Source of the DNA: Metabacillus idriensis
GTDB taxonomy: Bacteria > Bacillota > Bacilli > Bacillales > Bacillaceae
Direction of reading: 5' to 3'
NCBI RefSeq assembly: GCF_009674765.1
Contig: NZ_WKKF01000003.1
Location: forward strand, 186,001 to 250,000
Length of the DNA stretch: 64,000 bases
Shown in pieces: positions 50,900 through 59,793 of this stretch. The notes beneath the pieces are model-generated. The model did no database searches, was not told where the DNA came from, and was given only the letters and a program-made list of their open reading frames with translations. The first letter of the stretch is position 1. Each line of letters begins with the position of its first letter. A program made the translations under genes and the position numbers.

Positions 50900-52165
50900 T
50901 TACCTAACTTGTCCATTCCCCGTCATCATATATTTAATCGTTGTCAGCGCCGGCAAGCCCATCGGTCCGCGTGCATGGAGCTTTTGTGTGGAGATGCCGA
51001 TTTCTGCGCCGAATCCAAGCGCGCTGCCATCTGTAAATCTTGTTGAAGCATTATGATAAAGGGCTGCAGCATCGACTAAGTGCATAAAACGCTTAGCTGT
51101 TTCCGCGTTTTCTGTGATGATTGCTTCTGAATGCTTCGTGCCGTACTGATCGATATGATCAATAGCTTCATCAAGATTGCTTACTGTTTTAATTGCAAGA
51201 TCCAGGCTTAAATATTCGCCCGCCCAGTCTTCTTCATTTGCAGGAATCACATTTGGAAGAGCATCGGCTGCTTCCTTGTCTCCATGAATGGTAATGCCAT
51301 GCTTTTTCACAGCATCTGCAAGTGCTTCTTTATTTTCAAGAAGCCAGTCACGATGAACAATCAGTGTTTCCGCTGCATTACATACTGCAGGACGGTCTGT
51401 TTTGGCATTGATGAGAATGTTCAGCGCCTTATCCGTGTCAGCTTCTTTATCAAAATAAATATGGCAGTTTCCTACTCCAGTCTCTAAAACAGGTACTGTT
51501 GCATTTTCAACAACCGCCTTGATTAAAGAAGCGCCGCCTCTTGGAATCAGAACGTCAATATGCTCCTTCATTGTGAAAAGCTGCTGTGTTGCCGCGCGAT
51601 CCGTTGAAGCGATAAACTGAACGGCTTCTTTCGGAATTTTCGTTTTCTCAAGCGCACGGTGCATCACTTCCACAATCTTTTTGTTTGATGATAGTGCAGA
51701 CGAGCCGCCTTTCAGCACAATCGCATTACCTGATTTAAGCGCAAGTCCTGCCGCATCTGCCGTTACATTTGGGCGCGCCTCGTAAATCATGCCGATGACG
51801 CCTAGAGAAACGCGGACTTCTTCTACCTTTAAGCCGTTTTCAAGAGTCCAGTTTGACAAAACATCCCCAGTTGGATCAGGAAGATCAGCCACCTGACGCA
51901 GACCCTCTGCAAAATCGCCGATACGATCTTGATTAAGAGCCAAACGATCCATGTAGGCCTCATCAAACCCTTTTTCTCTGCCCTTATCCAAGTCTTCTTT
52001 ATTGGCATCCAAAATCACTTGGTATTCTTTTTCTAATTCATTTGCCACAATTCTAAGAGCTTCATTTTTTTCCTCTGTCGTTAACAAGCTTAATGCTTTC
52101 TGTGCTTTTTTCGCTGTGATTGCCTGTTCTTCCACCGTCATTGGTTTAAGAGCTGCAATACTCAT
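50900..52165 (-). CDS. proA: Gamma-glutamyl phosphate reductase
   Basis: 421 residues, aldehyde dehydrogenase fold. Catalytic Cys in NAKTDRPAVCNAAETLIVH and the family ends ALGFGAEIGISTQKLHARGPMGL. Second step of proline synthesis, reducing gamma-glutamyl phosphate to glutamate semialdehyde. ATG at 52165 with GGGAGG upstream; 21 bp after proB. Confidence 0.97.
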   Translation of the reverse strand: MSIAALKPMTVEEQAITAKKAQKALSLLTTEEKNEALRIVANELEKEYQVILDANKEDLDKGREKGFDEAYMDRLALNQDRIGDFAEGLRQVADLPDPTGDVLSNWTLENGLKVEEVRVSLGVIGMIYEARPNVTADAAGLALKSGNAIVLKGGSSALSSNKKIVEVMHRALEKTKIPKEAVQFIASTDRAATQQLFTMKEHIDVLIPRGGASLIKAVVENATVPVLETGVGNCHIYFDKEADTDKALNILINAKTDRPAVCNAAETLIVHRDWLLENKEALADAVKKHGITIHGDKEAADALPNVIPANEEDWAGEYLSLDLAIKTVSNLDEAIDHIDQYGTKHSEAIITENAETAKRFMHLVDAAALYHNASTRFTDGSALGFGAEIGISTQKLHARGPMGLPALTTIKYMMTGNGQVR

Positions 52166-52186
52166 CAAAACGCCTCCCGTTCATTT

Positions 52187-53302
52187 TTAGCTTGGCACCT
52201 TTATTGAAAAATCGAGAGAGCAAACAAATGTCTCCTGATCAATCGCTGCCGTTGTTTCATTATGAATATCTCTTTTTAAGTTTTCCGTTGAAAAGTTGAT
52301 TCTGCCAAGACCGAATTCTTCTCCGTCTTCATCAAGAATTGTCACGACCGCGCCATCATTAAAGCGTCCGTTCACTTCCTGTATATCGATCGGATAAATG
52401 TTTCGCTGATTATCGATGATGGCTGTTTTCGCTTTATTCGAAATCATAATCTTGCCTTCAGGACCAGAATGGAATGCGATCCATTGTTTTTTCTTATCAA
52501 GATTGAACGCATTCGGCTTCGGTTCAAAATACGTGCCTTTCGCTGTTCCGTTTACAGCATCCATCAAGATATTTCTAGTGCTTGATTTCCCTAAGAAAGA
52601 TTGAATGCCTGATGCCATCGCAATCTTAAAGGCTGCAATTTTAGACTTCATGCCGCCTGTTCCGACTGCGCTTCCTGAACCGCCGGCTGCTGCTTCAATT
52701 TCCGGTGTGATCGCGTCTACTTTTTCAAGAAGCAAAGCATCCGGATTGCTGTTAGGATTATCATTATAAAGTCCATCGATATCGGATAAAATAATCAGCA
52801 GATCTGCGCCGATCAAAGCTGCAACCTTAGCAGAAAGGGTATCATTATCTCCAAATTTCAAACGGTCGACTGTTACAGTATCATTTTCATTTACGATCGG
52901 AATAATGCCGCGTTCAAGCAGCACATTCATCGTATTTTTCATATTTCCGTAGCGTGTTTCATCGGAAAAATCGCTTCTTGTAATCAAAAGCTGTGAAGCG
53001 ACGTATCCGTGAGATAAAAAGAGTTCTGAATAAGATTCCATTAACAGGCCCTGTCCGATGGAAGCTGCGGCCTGCTTTTCAGGCAGCGCTGACGGCCGCT
53101 GAATGCATCCAAGCTTGCGGTAGCCCGCTGCCACGGCTCCTGAAGAAACTACAACCGTTTCATAGCCCGCATCCTTGAGTTCGACAATCTGATCTGCCAG
53201 CTTCTCAAGCTTTCTTCGGCTTACCTCGCCGTGCATACTTGTCAGAGAGCTGCTTCCGATCTTAATAACAACTCTTTTTATCTTTTTCTCTTCTTTTAAC
53301 AT
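52187..53302 (-). CDS. proB: Glutamate 5-kinase
   Basis: 371 residues. Amino acid kinase domain (KIGSSSLTS, SSGAVAAGYRKLG, NENDTVTVDRLKFGDNDTLSA, GTGGMKSKIAAFKIA) and a C-terminal PUA domain, the full-length form. First and feedback-regulated step of proline synthesis. RBS AGGAGG before ATG. Confidence 0.97.
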   Translation of the reverse strand: MLKEEKKIKRVVIKIGSSSLTSMHGEVSRRKLEKLADQIVELKDAGYETVVVSSGAVAAGYRKLGCIQRPSALPEKQAAASIGQGLLMESYSELFLSHGYVASQLLITRSDFSDETRYGNMKNTMNVLLERGIIPIVNENDTVTVDRLKFGDNDTLSAKVAALIGADLLIILSDIDGLYNDNPNSNPDALLLEKVDAITPEIEAAAGGSGSAVGTGGMKSKIAAFKIAMASGIQSFLGKSSTRNILMDAVNGTAKGTYFEPKPNAFNLDKKKQWIAFHSGPEGKIMISNKAKTAIIDNQRNIYPIDIQEVNGRFNDGAVVTILDEDGEEFGLGRINFSTENLKRDIHNETTAAIDQETFVCSLDFSIKVPS

Positions 53303-53350
53303 CCTATCCCTCCTGAGAATCTGTGTCTAACCTTATCTAGTACATTCGGG

Positions 53351-54193
53351 TTAAGACGTCACCAATGCTCCTGCCATTTCTTCATTCAGCTCTTTCGAAC
53401 GTTTTGCCGCATGATGTATCGCCTGTGAAATGGCTTTTCCGCCATTATTTTTCCGCAATGCCTCAAGTCCTGATGCTGTTGTTCCATTTGGTGAAGTCAC
53501 TTTTTTTCTTAAACTCTCTGGTGCTTCGTCGTTTGCCATAATCATTTTCGCTGCGCCAAGAATGGTTTGAGCAACAATCTCGCGTACCATCTCTTCGTCC
53601 ATTCCTTTTTCAACGCCCGCCTGTTCCATATGCTCCATTAAATAATAGAAGTAAGCCGGACCGCTTCCTGCGATTCCCGTGAAAATATCCATCTGCTCCT
53701 CTTCTATTAAGAAGACTTTTCCCATACAGCTGAGCAGTTCTTTCACCGCAAGTACGTTATCCATAGCGGTATGTCTTCCAGGGCTTAGCGCTGTAGCTGA
53801 TTCCTGGATCATGCTCGACGTATTCGGCATCACGCGCACAACCTGCTGATTCAGGTTTAAATGATCTTCCATAAACTCTGTAGAAATACCAGCTAAAACA
53901 GAAATCACAACCTGATCCGCTCTTACTTTATCCTTCAGTGCCCGAAGTGCATCTGCTGCACCCTGCGGCTTCATCGCCAGGATAAACAAATCGATTTCTT
54001 CATATGGCAGTGCATCCTGCTGTACCGCGTTTACACCATAAACATGATTCATTTCTTTAAGACGCAATTGATTGCTTCTATTTGTTACATAAACATTTTC
54101 TGCAGGGATGCTTCCGACTTGTACAATCCCTGAAATCATTGATTCTGCCATCGAACCTGCACCTAAAAACGCAACTGATTTTTCTCTTAACAT
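53351..54193 (-). CDS. proC: Pyrroline-5-carboxylate reductase
   Basis: 280 residues. N-terminal NADP-binding motif VAFLGAGSMAESMISGI and the C-terminal P5CR signature FTGIAGSGPAYFYYLMEHM with TSPNGTTASGLEAL. Last step of proline synthesis. ATG at 54193 with GAGGGGG upstream; the longer frame lacks an RBS. Organised as proC-proB-proA. I found no T-box upstream, although proline genes of B. subtilis use one. Confidence 0.96.
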   Translation of the reverse strand: MLREKSVAFLGAGSMAESMISGIVQVGSIPAENVYVTNRSNQLRLKEMNHVYGVNAVQQDALPYEEIDLFILAMKPQGAADALRALKDKVRADQVVISVLAGISTEFMEDHLNLNQQVVRVMPNTSSMIQESATALSPGRHTAMDNVLAVKELLSCMGKVFLIEEEQMDIFTGIAGSGPAYFYYLMEHMEQAGVEKGMDEEMVREIVAQTILGAAKMIMANDEAPESLRKKVTSPNGTTASGLEALRKNNGGKAISQAIHHAAKRSKELNEEMAGALVTS

Positions 54194-54560
54194 AATGAGC
54201 CCCCTCAAAAATCTCTGTTCGTGTCCGTTCGTTTTTTTCAACGGTTATAATCGTAACATGCTGAGAGAGAGATTCAAGGGAATACAGGACATTCATAAGG
54301 AATAGGCCGAGATAGTGAAAGGAAGCGTTATCATTGATGGGTTACCTATCAGCGAATCGGTTTAAACCGGAATAATCGGCTGTAATCGGGATATTTGCGG
54401 ATATTTGGATTTTGGTTTTAAAAGATAACGGCCTTGCCGGGCTAGGAGACGCTTGGAAAAAAGAAAGTATTTTAGCTATTTCGGCAAGTAAGGGGCTGAT
54501 TAGGGCAAGTAAAATCTGGTGAAAAAGAAAGGATTCGGCCGGAAATGGAAAGGATTCAAA
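54194..54560. other. Intergenic region upstream of proC, possible dispersed repeat
   Basis: No supported gene. A frame at 54342-54575 gives a Pro/Ser-rich translation without an RBS (ILSFFQASPSPARPLSFK); from memory similar translated fragments recur in Bacillaceae intergenic DNA, so this may be a non-coding dispersed repeat. The proC promoter must lie in its left part. Confidence 0.3.
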
Positions 54561-54596
54561 AAAGAGTGTCCCCATTCTTATGACGGGACACTCTTT
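54561..54596 (-). terminator. Terminator of the nnrD-ctaG-DUF2243 group
   Basis: Stem AAAGAGTGTCCC / GGGACACTCTTT with a T run on the minus strand, 25 bases after the nnrD stop. Confidence 0.95.
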
Positions 54597-54620
54597 ATCA
54601 ACCTTTCTATTATTGCGGGA

Positions 54621-55451
54621 TTACTCAAACCTCTTCCAAACCTCAGGAAGCAGCTCCGTTAACTCATGGGCAAGCATCGTATGTGCCGACCTCTTTTCAG
54701 ACCATTTATCTGCGCATGCTCCGTGAAGGTAAACAGCATTTAAGACGGCATGCTTCCAGTCCTTATGGCAGCACAGCATTCCAAGCATCATTCCTGTTAA
54801 AGTATCGCCTGTGCCGCCTTTTGCAAGCGCGCTGTTCCCTGTCGGATTTGCCCAGACTTCCCCATTCGGGAAAGCGCAAATCGTCTCGTTTCCTTTTAGA
54901 ACAATTGTCACACCTAGCTTCTTCGCCCAAACGGAGGCAAGGTGCGGGCGGTTTTGCTGCAGTTCTTTGACATCAACACCCGTAATTTTTGAAAACTCTC
55001 CAGGATGTGGAGTCAGAATAACAGGTGATTGTCTTTTCTTATACGATCTCTCAGACAGCGCCCCAGCATCCAGCAATACGGGGCAATCCAGTTTCAGCAG
55101 CTGATGAATGGCCTTTTCCGTTTCTTCAACTGGCTCTAAGCCAGGCCCTGCCGCTATCGCTTTGTACTTATCCAAATCGACGTTGTCTTCTGCTGTTTTC
55201 TGCAATCCATTTCTTAAATAAGTCGCTTCCGGCAAAATCGGGACAACATACGGAATGACTTCTTCGACTGTGCCAATCTCAAGCTTCCCGATCCCGCTGC
55301 GCATCGCACCAAGACCTGAAAGCAGCGCAGCTCCCGGCATGTCCTCGCTTCCCGCTAAAAGAAGACCCGTTCCGTACGTGCCTTTGTGAGCTGAAGTTTC
55401 TCTTTTAGGAAGAGTCGATTTGACGTTTTCTTCTGTCCAAAAGGAAGTCAT
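54621..55451 (-). CDS. nnrD: ADP-dependent NAD(P)H-hydrate dehydratase
   Basis: 276 residues, ribokinase-like fold. KGTYGTGLLLAGSEDMPGAALLSGLGAMRSG near the N terminus, VILTPHPGEFSKITG in the middle, and ALAKGGTGDTLTGMMLGML, the nucleotide-binding loop with catalytic Asp. Repairs damaged NADH hydrates. Corresponds to B. subtilis YxkO. RBS GAGGTAA before ATG. No epimerase (NnrE) domain is fused. Confidence 0.93.
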   Translation of the reverse strand: MTSFWTEENVKSTLPKRETSAHKGTYGTGLLLAGSEDMPGAALLSGLGAMRSGIGKLEIGTVEEVIPYVVPILPEATYLRNGLQKTAEDNVDLDKYKAIAAGPGLEPVEETEKAIHQLLKLDCPVLLDAGALSERSYKKRQSPVILTPHPGEFSKITGVDVKELQQNRPHLASVWAKKLGVTIVLKGNETICAFPNGEVWANPTGNSALAKGGTGDTLTGMMLGMLCCHKDWKHAVLNAVYLHGACADKWSEKRSAHTMLAHELTELLPEVWKRFE

Positions 55452-55467
55452 GCAGATTACCTCATTT

Positions 55468-56250
55468 CTAATTTAGCGATAGCTCCCCGATACGAGGACG
55501 CGCTGCCCTGTACCATTGAAGGCAGAGGATAAAAATAAGCACAATATCAATCACATCTCCACCGTAGTACATCAGCATTCCGGAAGCTTCAGCCTGATCT
55601 GCCGGCACTCCGTTTGGCGGGTGAGCATAGATGTACTTTGACAAGATTCCGTGGCCTCCGAGTGCAAGCACCAAGACAATTGCGCGATATACATAGCTCG
55701 TCCTGTGCGGCGCCGGATCAATGTAAATCATAGATACAGTAAATAAATAACCTGCTAAAAAAACATGAAGATGGATGACGGCATGGAGCAGGATGTTCTC
55801 ATGCATGGCTACGTATAAATCCGTTGTATAAAGGACCCAAAGTCCTCCCACATTCAATAAAGCAGCCGTAACCGGGTTACTTAGAACGCGGACTGGACCG
55901 CTTTTCAGCAAACCAGTAAGCCGTCTTGCCTGGTTCACTTTTATGGTTCGTAAAAAGAGTGTCATTGGTGCGGCAAGAGCCATAAGCAGCGGCGCCAACA
56001 TGCCGAGAAGCAAATGTCCGAGCATGTGTGCGGTGAAATCCATGTGGGCACGATTAGCTAGAGGACCGCTCACAGCAGCAACTGCGCAAAGAATCCCAAT
56101 AAACCAGAAAACAGTTCGGTAAACAGGCCACTTTCTGCGGCTGCGATTAGAGATCAAGACAGCCGCGACATACAAAACCAAAGCCATAACATATGGCAGG
56201 GCCATAAGCAATTGAAGGCCGATTCCGATTACATGATGGGAATGATGCAT
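55468..56250 (-). CDS. ctaG: CtaG-type cytochrome oxidase assembly protein (caa3_CtaG)
   Basis: About 260 residues with seven or so TM helices and the family pattern MDFTAHMLGHLLLGMLAPLLMALAAPMTL, then HENILLHAVIHLHVFLAGYLF with conserved His residues for metal binding. Members help form active caa3 oxidase, though this one is not beside cta genes. ATG at 56250 after GGAAGG; it directly follows the DUF2243 gene. Confidence 0.85.
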   Translation of the reverse strand: MHHSHHVIGIGLQLLMALPYVMALVLYVAAVLISNRSRRKWPVYRTVFWFIGILCAVAAVSGPLANRAHMDFTAHMLGHLLLGMLAPLLMALAAPMTLFLRTIKVNQARRLTGLLKSGPVRVLSNPVTAALLNVGGLWVLYTTDLYVAMHENILLHAVIHLHVFLAGYLFTVSMIYIDPAPHRTSYVYRAIVLVLALGGHGILSKYIYAHPPNGVPADQAEASGMLMYYGGDVIDIVLIFILCLQWYRAARPRIGELSLN

Positions 56251-56251
56251 T

Positions 56252-56719
56252 CTAGTCAGCCTTCCGCTTTTTTGTCTGGATGATGAGAATGATGCCGGCA
56301 ATCAGCATCAAGGCTGCAATGATATTCCAGATCCAATCATATATGTACACATTGTCCACATAGCGAATCTGGTGAAGCCCCATCAGCTTATGCTGAACGG
56401 TGCCATCATACAATTGAAATGCGCCTGCTCCGAATAAGACGCCGCCCCACCATCTCTTTAGCCATAAGCCATTCCGGCGTCTGAGGTCTGCAAACAAAAA
56501 TAACCCTCCGATTGTCGCAAGCCAGCTGAATGCATGAAACAAACCATCCGAAACCAAACCGATATCCGTTGTCGATTTATCATAAAAATGATGCCAGTGA
56601 AGAAGCTGATGAAAGATGGTTTCATCAATAAAAGCGACAAGTCCCAGACCAAACAAGATGCCTGAAAGAAGATTGCGGGAAGAGTATGCCTCCCTTTGAG
56701 CCAATTGTGCAGGATCCAT
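56252..56719 (-). CDS. DUF2243 membrane protein
   Basis: 155 residues, four TM helices, rich in His and Trp (DETIFHQLLHWHHFYDKS, VSDGLFHAFSWLATIGGLF, YDGTVQHKLMGLHQIRY), the DUF2243 pattern. Often found beside CtaG-like genes; function unknown, the His residues suggest metal or haem handling. ATG at 56719 is behind GGAGGG, a much better start than those further upstream. Stop is one base from the ctaG start. Confidence 0.88.
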   Translation of the reverse strand: MDPAQLAQREAYSSRNLLSGILFGLGLVAFIDETIFHQLLHWHHFYDKSTTDIGLVSDGLFHAFSWLATIGGLFLFADLRRRNGLWLKRWWGGVLFGAGAFQLYDGTVQHKLMGLHQIRYVDNVYIYDWIWNIIAALMLIAGIILIIQTKKRKAD

Positions 56720-56960
56720 TTTTGGGTCCCTCCATTCCAAATGTTTACTATTGAAATTCCCCATTAAATATCCGGCATAAACGTATATATTGTAATGTGC
56801 CCAGATATCATACGAAAGCACCAAACTCTCAAATAGACTTATCTTCCTTTTTAAAATCAGTCTCCCCCCTATCCATGAATGCATCTGCAGGTCATCCCGA
56901 TCTTTCTTTTCTATTGATAGACTGAAGTAGGTTTCATAAAATGCCGAAAGGAGGATCTTC

Positions 56961-57303
56961 TTGAAAAAAGCTGGCCCAGCCGGATTAAAATGGCTCAAAA
57001 TTGCTCACATTCTGCTCATTTCCATATTCTTAGGCGGAATTATGAGCTCTTTTGCGCTTAATTACAGCATTGCAGACTTTCATTGGCATTTTTGTCGTGG
57101 ATAAACTGATGATGTCAAATATGGCTCTGCTTGAGACTGAAGGAAGCGCAGCATTAACTAATGCCAACTTCATTCATAATCATGCAATAAGGGAGTATGC
57201 CGTCATTTTTCAGATTGCGATTACCATTTTTATTATCATTATCTCAATCTGGAAACCGTGGAAAAAGAAAAAGCTTCATAAAAAAGGAGCTGTCATCAAT
57301 TAA
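56961..57303 (+). pseudogene. Remnant of a small DUF2269-like membrane protein
   Basis: AAAGGAGG precedes TTG at 56961. The first frame gives MKKAGPAGLKWLKIAHILLI + SIFLGGIMSSFALNYS, a typical TM start, and stops at TGA-free TAA near 57102. The overlapping frame (from ~57070) gives TFIGIFVVDKLMMSN and a second TM helix to 57303. The pieces look like the two ends of one ~150-residue protein joined by an internal deletion that also shifted the frame. Confidence 0.65.
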
Positions 57304-57312
57304 TGACAGCAC
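57281..57312 (-). terminator. Hairpin at the end of the SDR gene
   Basis: Stem GCTGTCAT / ATGACAGC, then CC and six T on the minus strand. It can serve the convergent pseudogene as well. Confidence 0.6.
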
Positions 57313-57321
57313 TTTCATTTA

Positions 57322-58140
57322 TCAGCTCACCCTCGCCTGCCTGCTTACTTTGCAGACGAGCCTCATCAGGGCTTTATGGGCTGAAGGCACGATTAAAAAG
57401 AAGAAATCCATGGTTTTTCTTAGAGGCATCGGACAGATGACCGGCTGATTTTTATGCACACCATCAATCGCAAGCTTTGCGAGTTTCTCAGGCGTCATCA
57501 TTTTTTGCTTTTTCATTTGTTCTGCCATCATGTCTTTATTAATATTGAGGGCTGTTGCTTTTGAGAAAATAGGCGTATCGACGAATGCCGGGCAAAGGGT
57601 GCTTATTTTTACACCATGTGCCAGAGCTTCGTAATGCAGGGATGTTGTAAGACCTACAACGGCATGCTTTGTTGCGGAATAAGCGGATGAGACTGGTGCG
57701 GGTCCAAGTCCTGCTGCGGATGCGGTGTTGACAATGTGGCCGAAACCTTGCTTTTTCATCATGGGATAGACTGCCTGGGTGCCGTTGATGACTCCCCAAA
57801 CATTGACGTCCATAATCGTTTTCCAGTGGTCGATGGACATATCATAAAGCTCACCGTACATGGCAATTCCCGCATTGTTAAACATATAGTCAAGCCGGCC
57901 GAACTCCTGGAACGTCTCTTCGATCAGTTGTTCTACATGTTTATAATCAGTGACATCCAAACGAACAAATCTTGAGACAGTTTCGCTTTGGTTAAACTCG
58001 GATTCCGTCTTTTTCCCCTCAGACTCATCAATGTCTGCCAGGATGACGAACACGTTTCTTGCAATGAGCTCCCTGCATAGCGCCTTGCCTATCCCTGAAG
58101 CCCCTCCTGTCACAATCGCAGCTTTCATGAACTCTTCCAT
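57322..58140 (-). CDS. Short-chain dehydrogenase/reductase
   Basis: About 272 residues. NAD(P)-binding motif VTGGASGIGKALCREL, NNAGIAMYGELY, and the catalytic Ser..Tyr-x3-Lys in SSAYSATKHAVVGLT. A C-terminal hydrophobic/basic tail is present. Substrate unknown; resembles membrane-associated SDRs acting on lipids or aldehydes. ATG at 58140 lies seven bases after GGAGG. Confidence 0.9.
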   Translation of the reverse strand: MEEFMKAAIVTGGASGIGKALCRELIARNVFVILADIDESEGKKTESEFNQSETVSRFVRLDVTDYKHVEQLIEETFQEFGRLDYMFNNAGIAMYGELYDMSIDHWKTIMDVNVWGVINGTQAVYPMMKKQGFGHIVNTASAAGLGPAPVSSAYSATKHAVVGLTTSLHYEALAHGVKISTLCPAFVDTPIFSKATALNINKDMMAEQMKKQKMMTPEKLAKLAIDGVHKNQPVICPMPLRKTMDFFFLIVPSAHKALMRLVCKVSRQARVS

Positions 58141-58242
58141 TTGCATCCCTCCGCAAATTAGTTCTTCACAACCAAATTATACAATTTTTAACAGTAAAAA
58201 AGGTAAAAACAGAAGATTGTTCCTTGGATTGTCATTTTTACA

Positions 58243-58279
58243 AAAAGAAAACCTCCACTGCTTCAGGTGCAATAGAGGT
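58243..58279 (-). terminator. Terminator of signal peptidase I gene
   Basis: On the minus strand ACCTCTATTGC pairs with GCAGTGGAGGT (two G-U pairs), followed by TTTTC and TTTTT, nine bases after the stop. Confidence 0.75.
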
Positions 58280-58287
58280 GACCGGAT

Positions 58288-58815
58288 CTATTCAGGAATA
58301 CCTGCTTGATTTAATGGAAAAAAACGCAGCTTTACTTCGCCGATCATTTCCTTTTCAGAAATTGGGCCTATCTCGCGGCTGTCCCTGCTTTGCCGTCGGT
58401 TATCTCCCATCACAAAGTATGCGTCTTCTGGAACGATGGTCTGAAAGTCTTCCGTCAGCTGTTCATTATAAGGGAGGTTCTTTTTAGATGCATCTAAATA
58501 AGGCTCATCGTATTTCTTTCCGTTAATGTACAAAGTATCCTGTCTCATTTCAACTGTATCACCAGGAAGTCCGATGACACGCTTGATGTAATCTTTTCCC
58601 CGTTCTGGTGAGTGAAAGACCACCATGTCAAAACGCTGAATTCCACTTGTTTTAGAAATGATCAGCCTGTTTTGATCCTGAAACGTCGGCTGCATGGACT
58701 TTCCTTCCACAACAACAGGCGCAAACAGAAATTCTCTGCAGATCAATGCAATCACGACGGCAAATACGATTGATTTGATCCAGCTCCATACTTCTTTTCT
58801 TGTATTATCTTTCAT
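58288..58815 (-). CDS. lepB: Signal peptidase I (bacterial type)
   Basis: 175 residues. One N-terminal TM helix (SIVFAVVIALICREFLF), catalytic Ser in VVEGKSMQPTF (~39), catalytic Lys in DYIKRVIGLPGDTVEM (~78) and GDNRRQSRDSREIGPI near the C terminus. Typical Bacillus SipS/SipT size. General secretory signal peptidase, unlike the ER-type SipW in this window. RBS GGAGGG before ATG. Confidence 0.96.
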   Translation of the reverse strand: MKDNTRKEVWSWIKSIVFAVVIALICREFLFAPVVVEGKSMQPTFQDQNRLIISKTSGIQRFDMVVFHSPERGKDYIKRVIGLPGDTVEMRQDTLYINGKKYDEPYLDASKKNLPYNEQLTEDFQTIVPEDAYFVMGDNRRQSRDSREIGPISEKEMIGEVKLRFFPLNQAGIPE

Positions 58816-58890
58816 TGCTGTCCCTCCAATTGGCTCGACTGCTTTTTCTTAAAAAGAGGCATTGTGCATCAAAAACATTAAGCTTGCGAT

Positions 58891-59034
58891 TTACTTTTTT
58901 GAAGACCCGAATGCGATTCCAAAAACAATCCCGATAGCAATTCCCATTCCAATATTATCAAGCGCGATTCCAATACCTGCTCCAAGTGCAATGCTAAGGG
59001 CCAAACCCGTTTGATTCTTTTTTTCAGCACTCAT
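58891..59034 (-). CDS. Small glycine-zipper membrane protein
   Basis: 47 residues: MSAEKKNQTGLALSIALGAG + IGIALDNIGMGIAIGIVFGI + AFGSSKK. One or two tightly packed TM segments made of repeated GxG/AxG units. Good RBS (GGAGCGGATGAAA) before ATG. Common type of hypothetical in Bacillaceae; function unknown. Confidence 0.75.
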   Translation of the reverse strand: MSAEKKNQTGLALSIALGAGIGIALDNIGMGIAIGIVFGIAFGSSKK

Positions 59035-59139
59035 TTTCATCCGCTCCTTATATGACTATCTACGAATGTTCAAAGCGGAAAGTTTCAAAATTCAGGGAAT
59101 ATATCTATATCATTCCATAAATATGGAGAGATGTCCTTT

Positions 59140-59316
59140 ATGAAACATATTGCTTCAGCCATCTATTTTTCATTCGGCTTTTTGTTTTAATTTCTTCAGG
59201 GGTTTGTAGGATTTTATGCACCTCCATTTATGAACTTCATTATCTTTCTTTTCCTCTGTGCCGGATTTTCCTGCTTTTTGTATGCTATCAGACCTGCCAA
59301 GCAGAACGGTGAATAA
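59140..59316 (+). pseudogene. Two-helix small protein gene with an in-frame stop
   Basis: An ATG at 59140 opens MKHIASAIYFSFGFLF, then TAA at 59188. The same frame continues FLQGFVGFYAPPFMNFIIFL and FLCAGFSCFLYAIRPAKQNG to TAA at 59314. Without the internal stop it would be a 58-residue protein with two TM helices. RBS weak (GGAGAG). Confidence 0.5.
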
Positions 59317-59352
59317 AAGAAGGCGGACCTTTTAATAAGGCCCGCCTCTTCT
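59316..59352. terminator. Bidirectional terminator
   Basis: Stem AGGCGGACCTT / AAGGCCCGCCT (one mismatch) with A and T tails, between the convergent small pseudogene and the DUF1801 gene. Confidence 0.8.
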
Positions 59353-59354
59353 GA

Positions 59355-59780
59355 TTACTGATCCGGATATGTTTCCTTTAAAAAAGTGACAGACTGCTGA
59401 ATCAGTTTCCTCAGCACCTCAATATCAATATCAGCCACCTTGTTTATGTAGACGCAAGCCTTCCCGGTCGTATGCTTTCCAAACTCTTTTAAGAGCTCAT
59501 CCCGCTTCGTTTCACCTGGTGCAAAGTAAAGGCTGATTTTAGCTTTGCGGGGTGAAAAGCCGACAAGCGGTGCATCCCCTTCATGACCCGACGCATATTT
59601 GTAATGATACGAACCAAAGCCAATGATGCTTGGTCCCCACATTTTAGCCTCATAGCCAGTCGTTTCTGTAAAGATGTCCAGCAGCTCGTAAGCATCCTCA
59701 CGCTTCTTAGCAGAATCAACCGCCTCAATAAACTCAAGTACACTATTGTCGGTTTCTTTTGTTTTCAATTCATACGCCAC
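59355..59780 (-). CDS. DUF1801 (YdhG-like) domain protein
   Basis: 141 residues, cytoplasmic. Pattern typical of DUF1801: SAKKREDAYELLDIFTETTG, MWGPSIIGFGSYHYKY, DAPLVGFSPRKAKISLYF and GKACVYINKVADIDIEVLRKLI. Function unknown. GTG start at 59780 after GGAGCG. Followed 13 bp upstream in the same direction by a GNAT gene, so probably co-transcribed. Confidence 0.88.
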   Translation of the reverse strand: MAYELKTKETDNSVLEFIEAVDSAKKREDAYELLDIFTETTGYEAKMWGPSIIGFGSYHYKYASGHEGDAPLVGFSPRKAKISLYFAPGETKRDELLKEFGKHTTGKACVYINKVADIDIEVLRKLIQQSVTFLKETYPDQ

Positions 59781-59793
59781 AAACTTCGCTCCT

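Noticed and set aside
54194-54340. Looked for a proline T-box before proC and in the proC-proB gap
   Set aside because: No T-box core or matching terminator/antiterminator found; the proC-proB gap is only 48 bp.
54342-54575. 77-codon frame upstream of proC
   Set aside because: No RBS, Pro/Ser-rich translation, overlaps a terminator; more likely a non-coding repeat.
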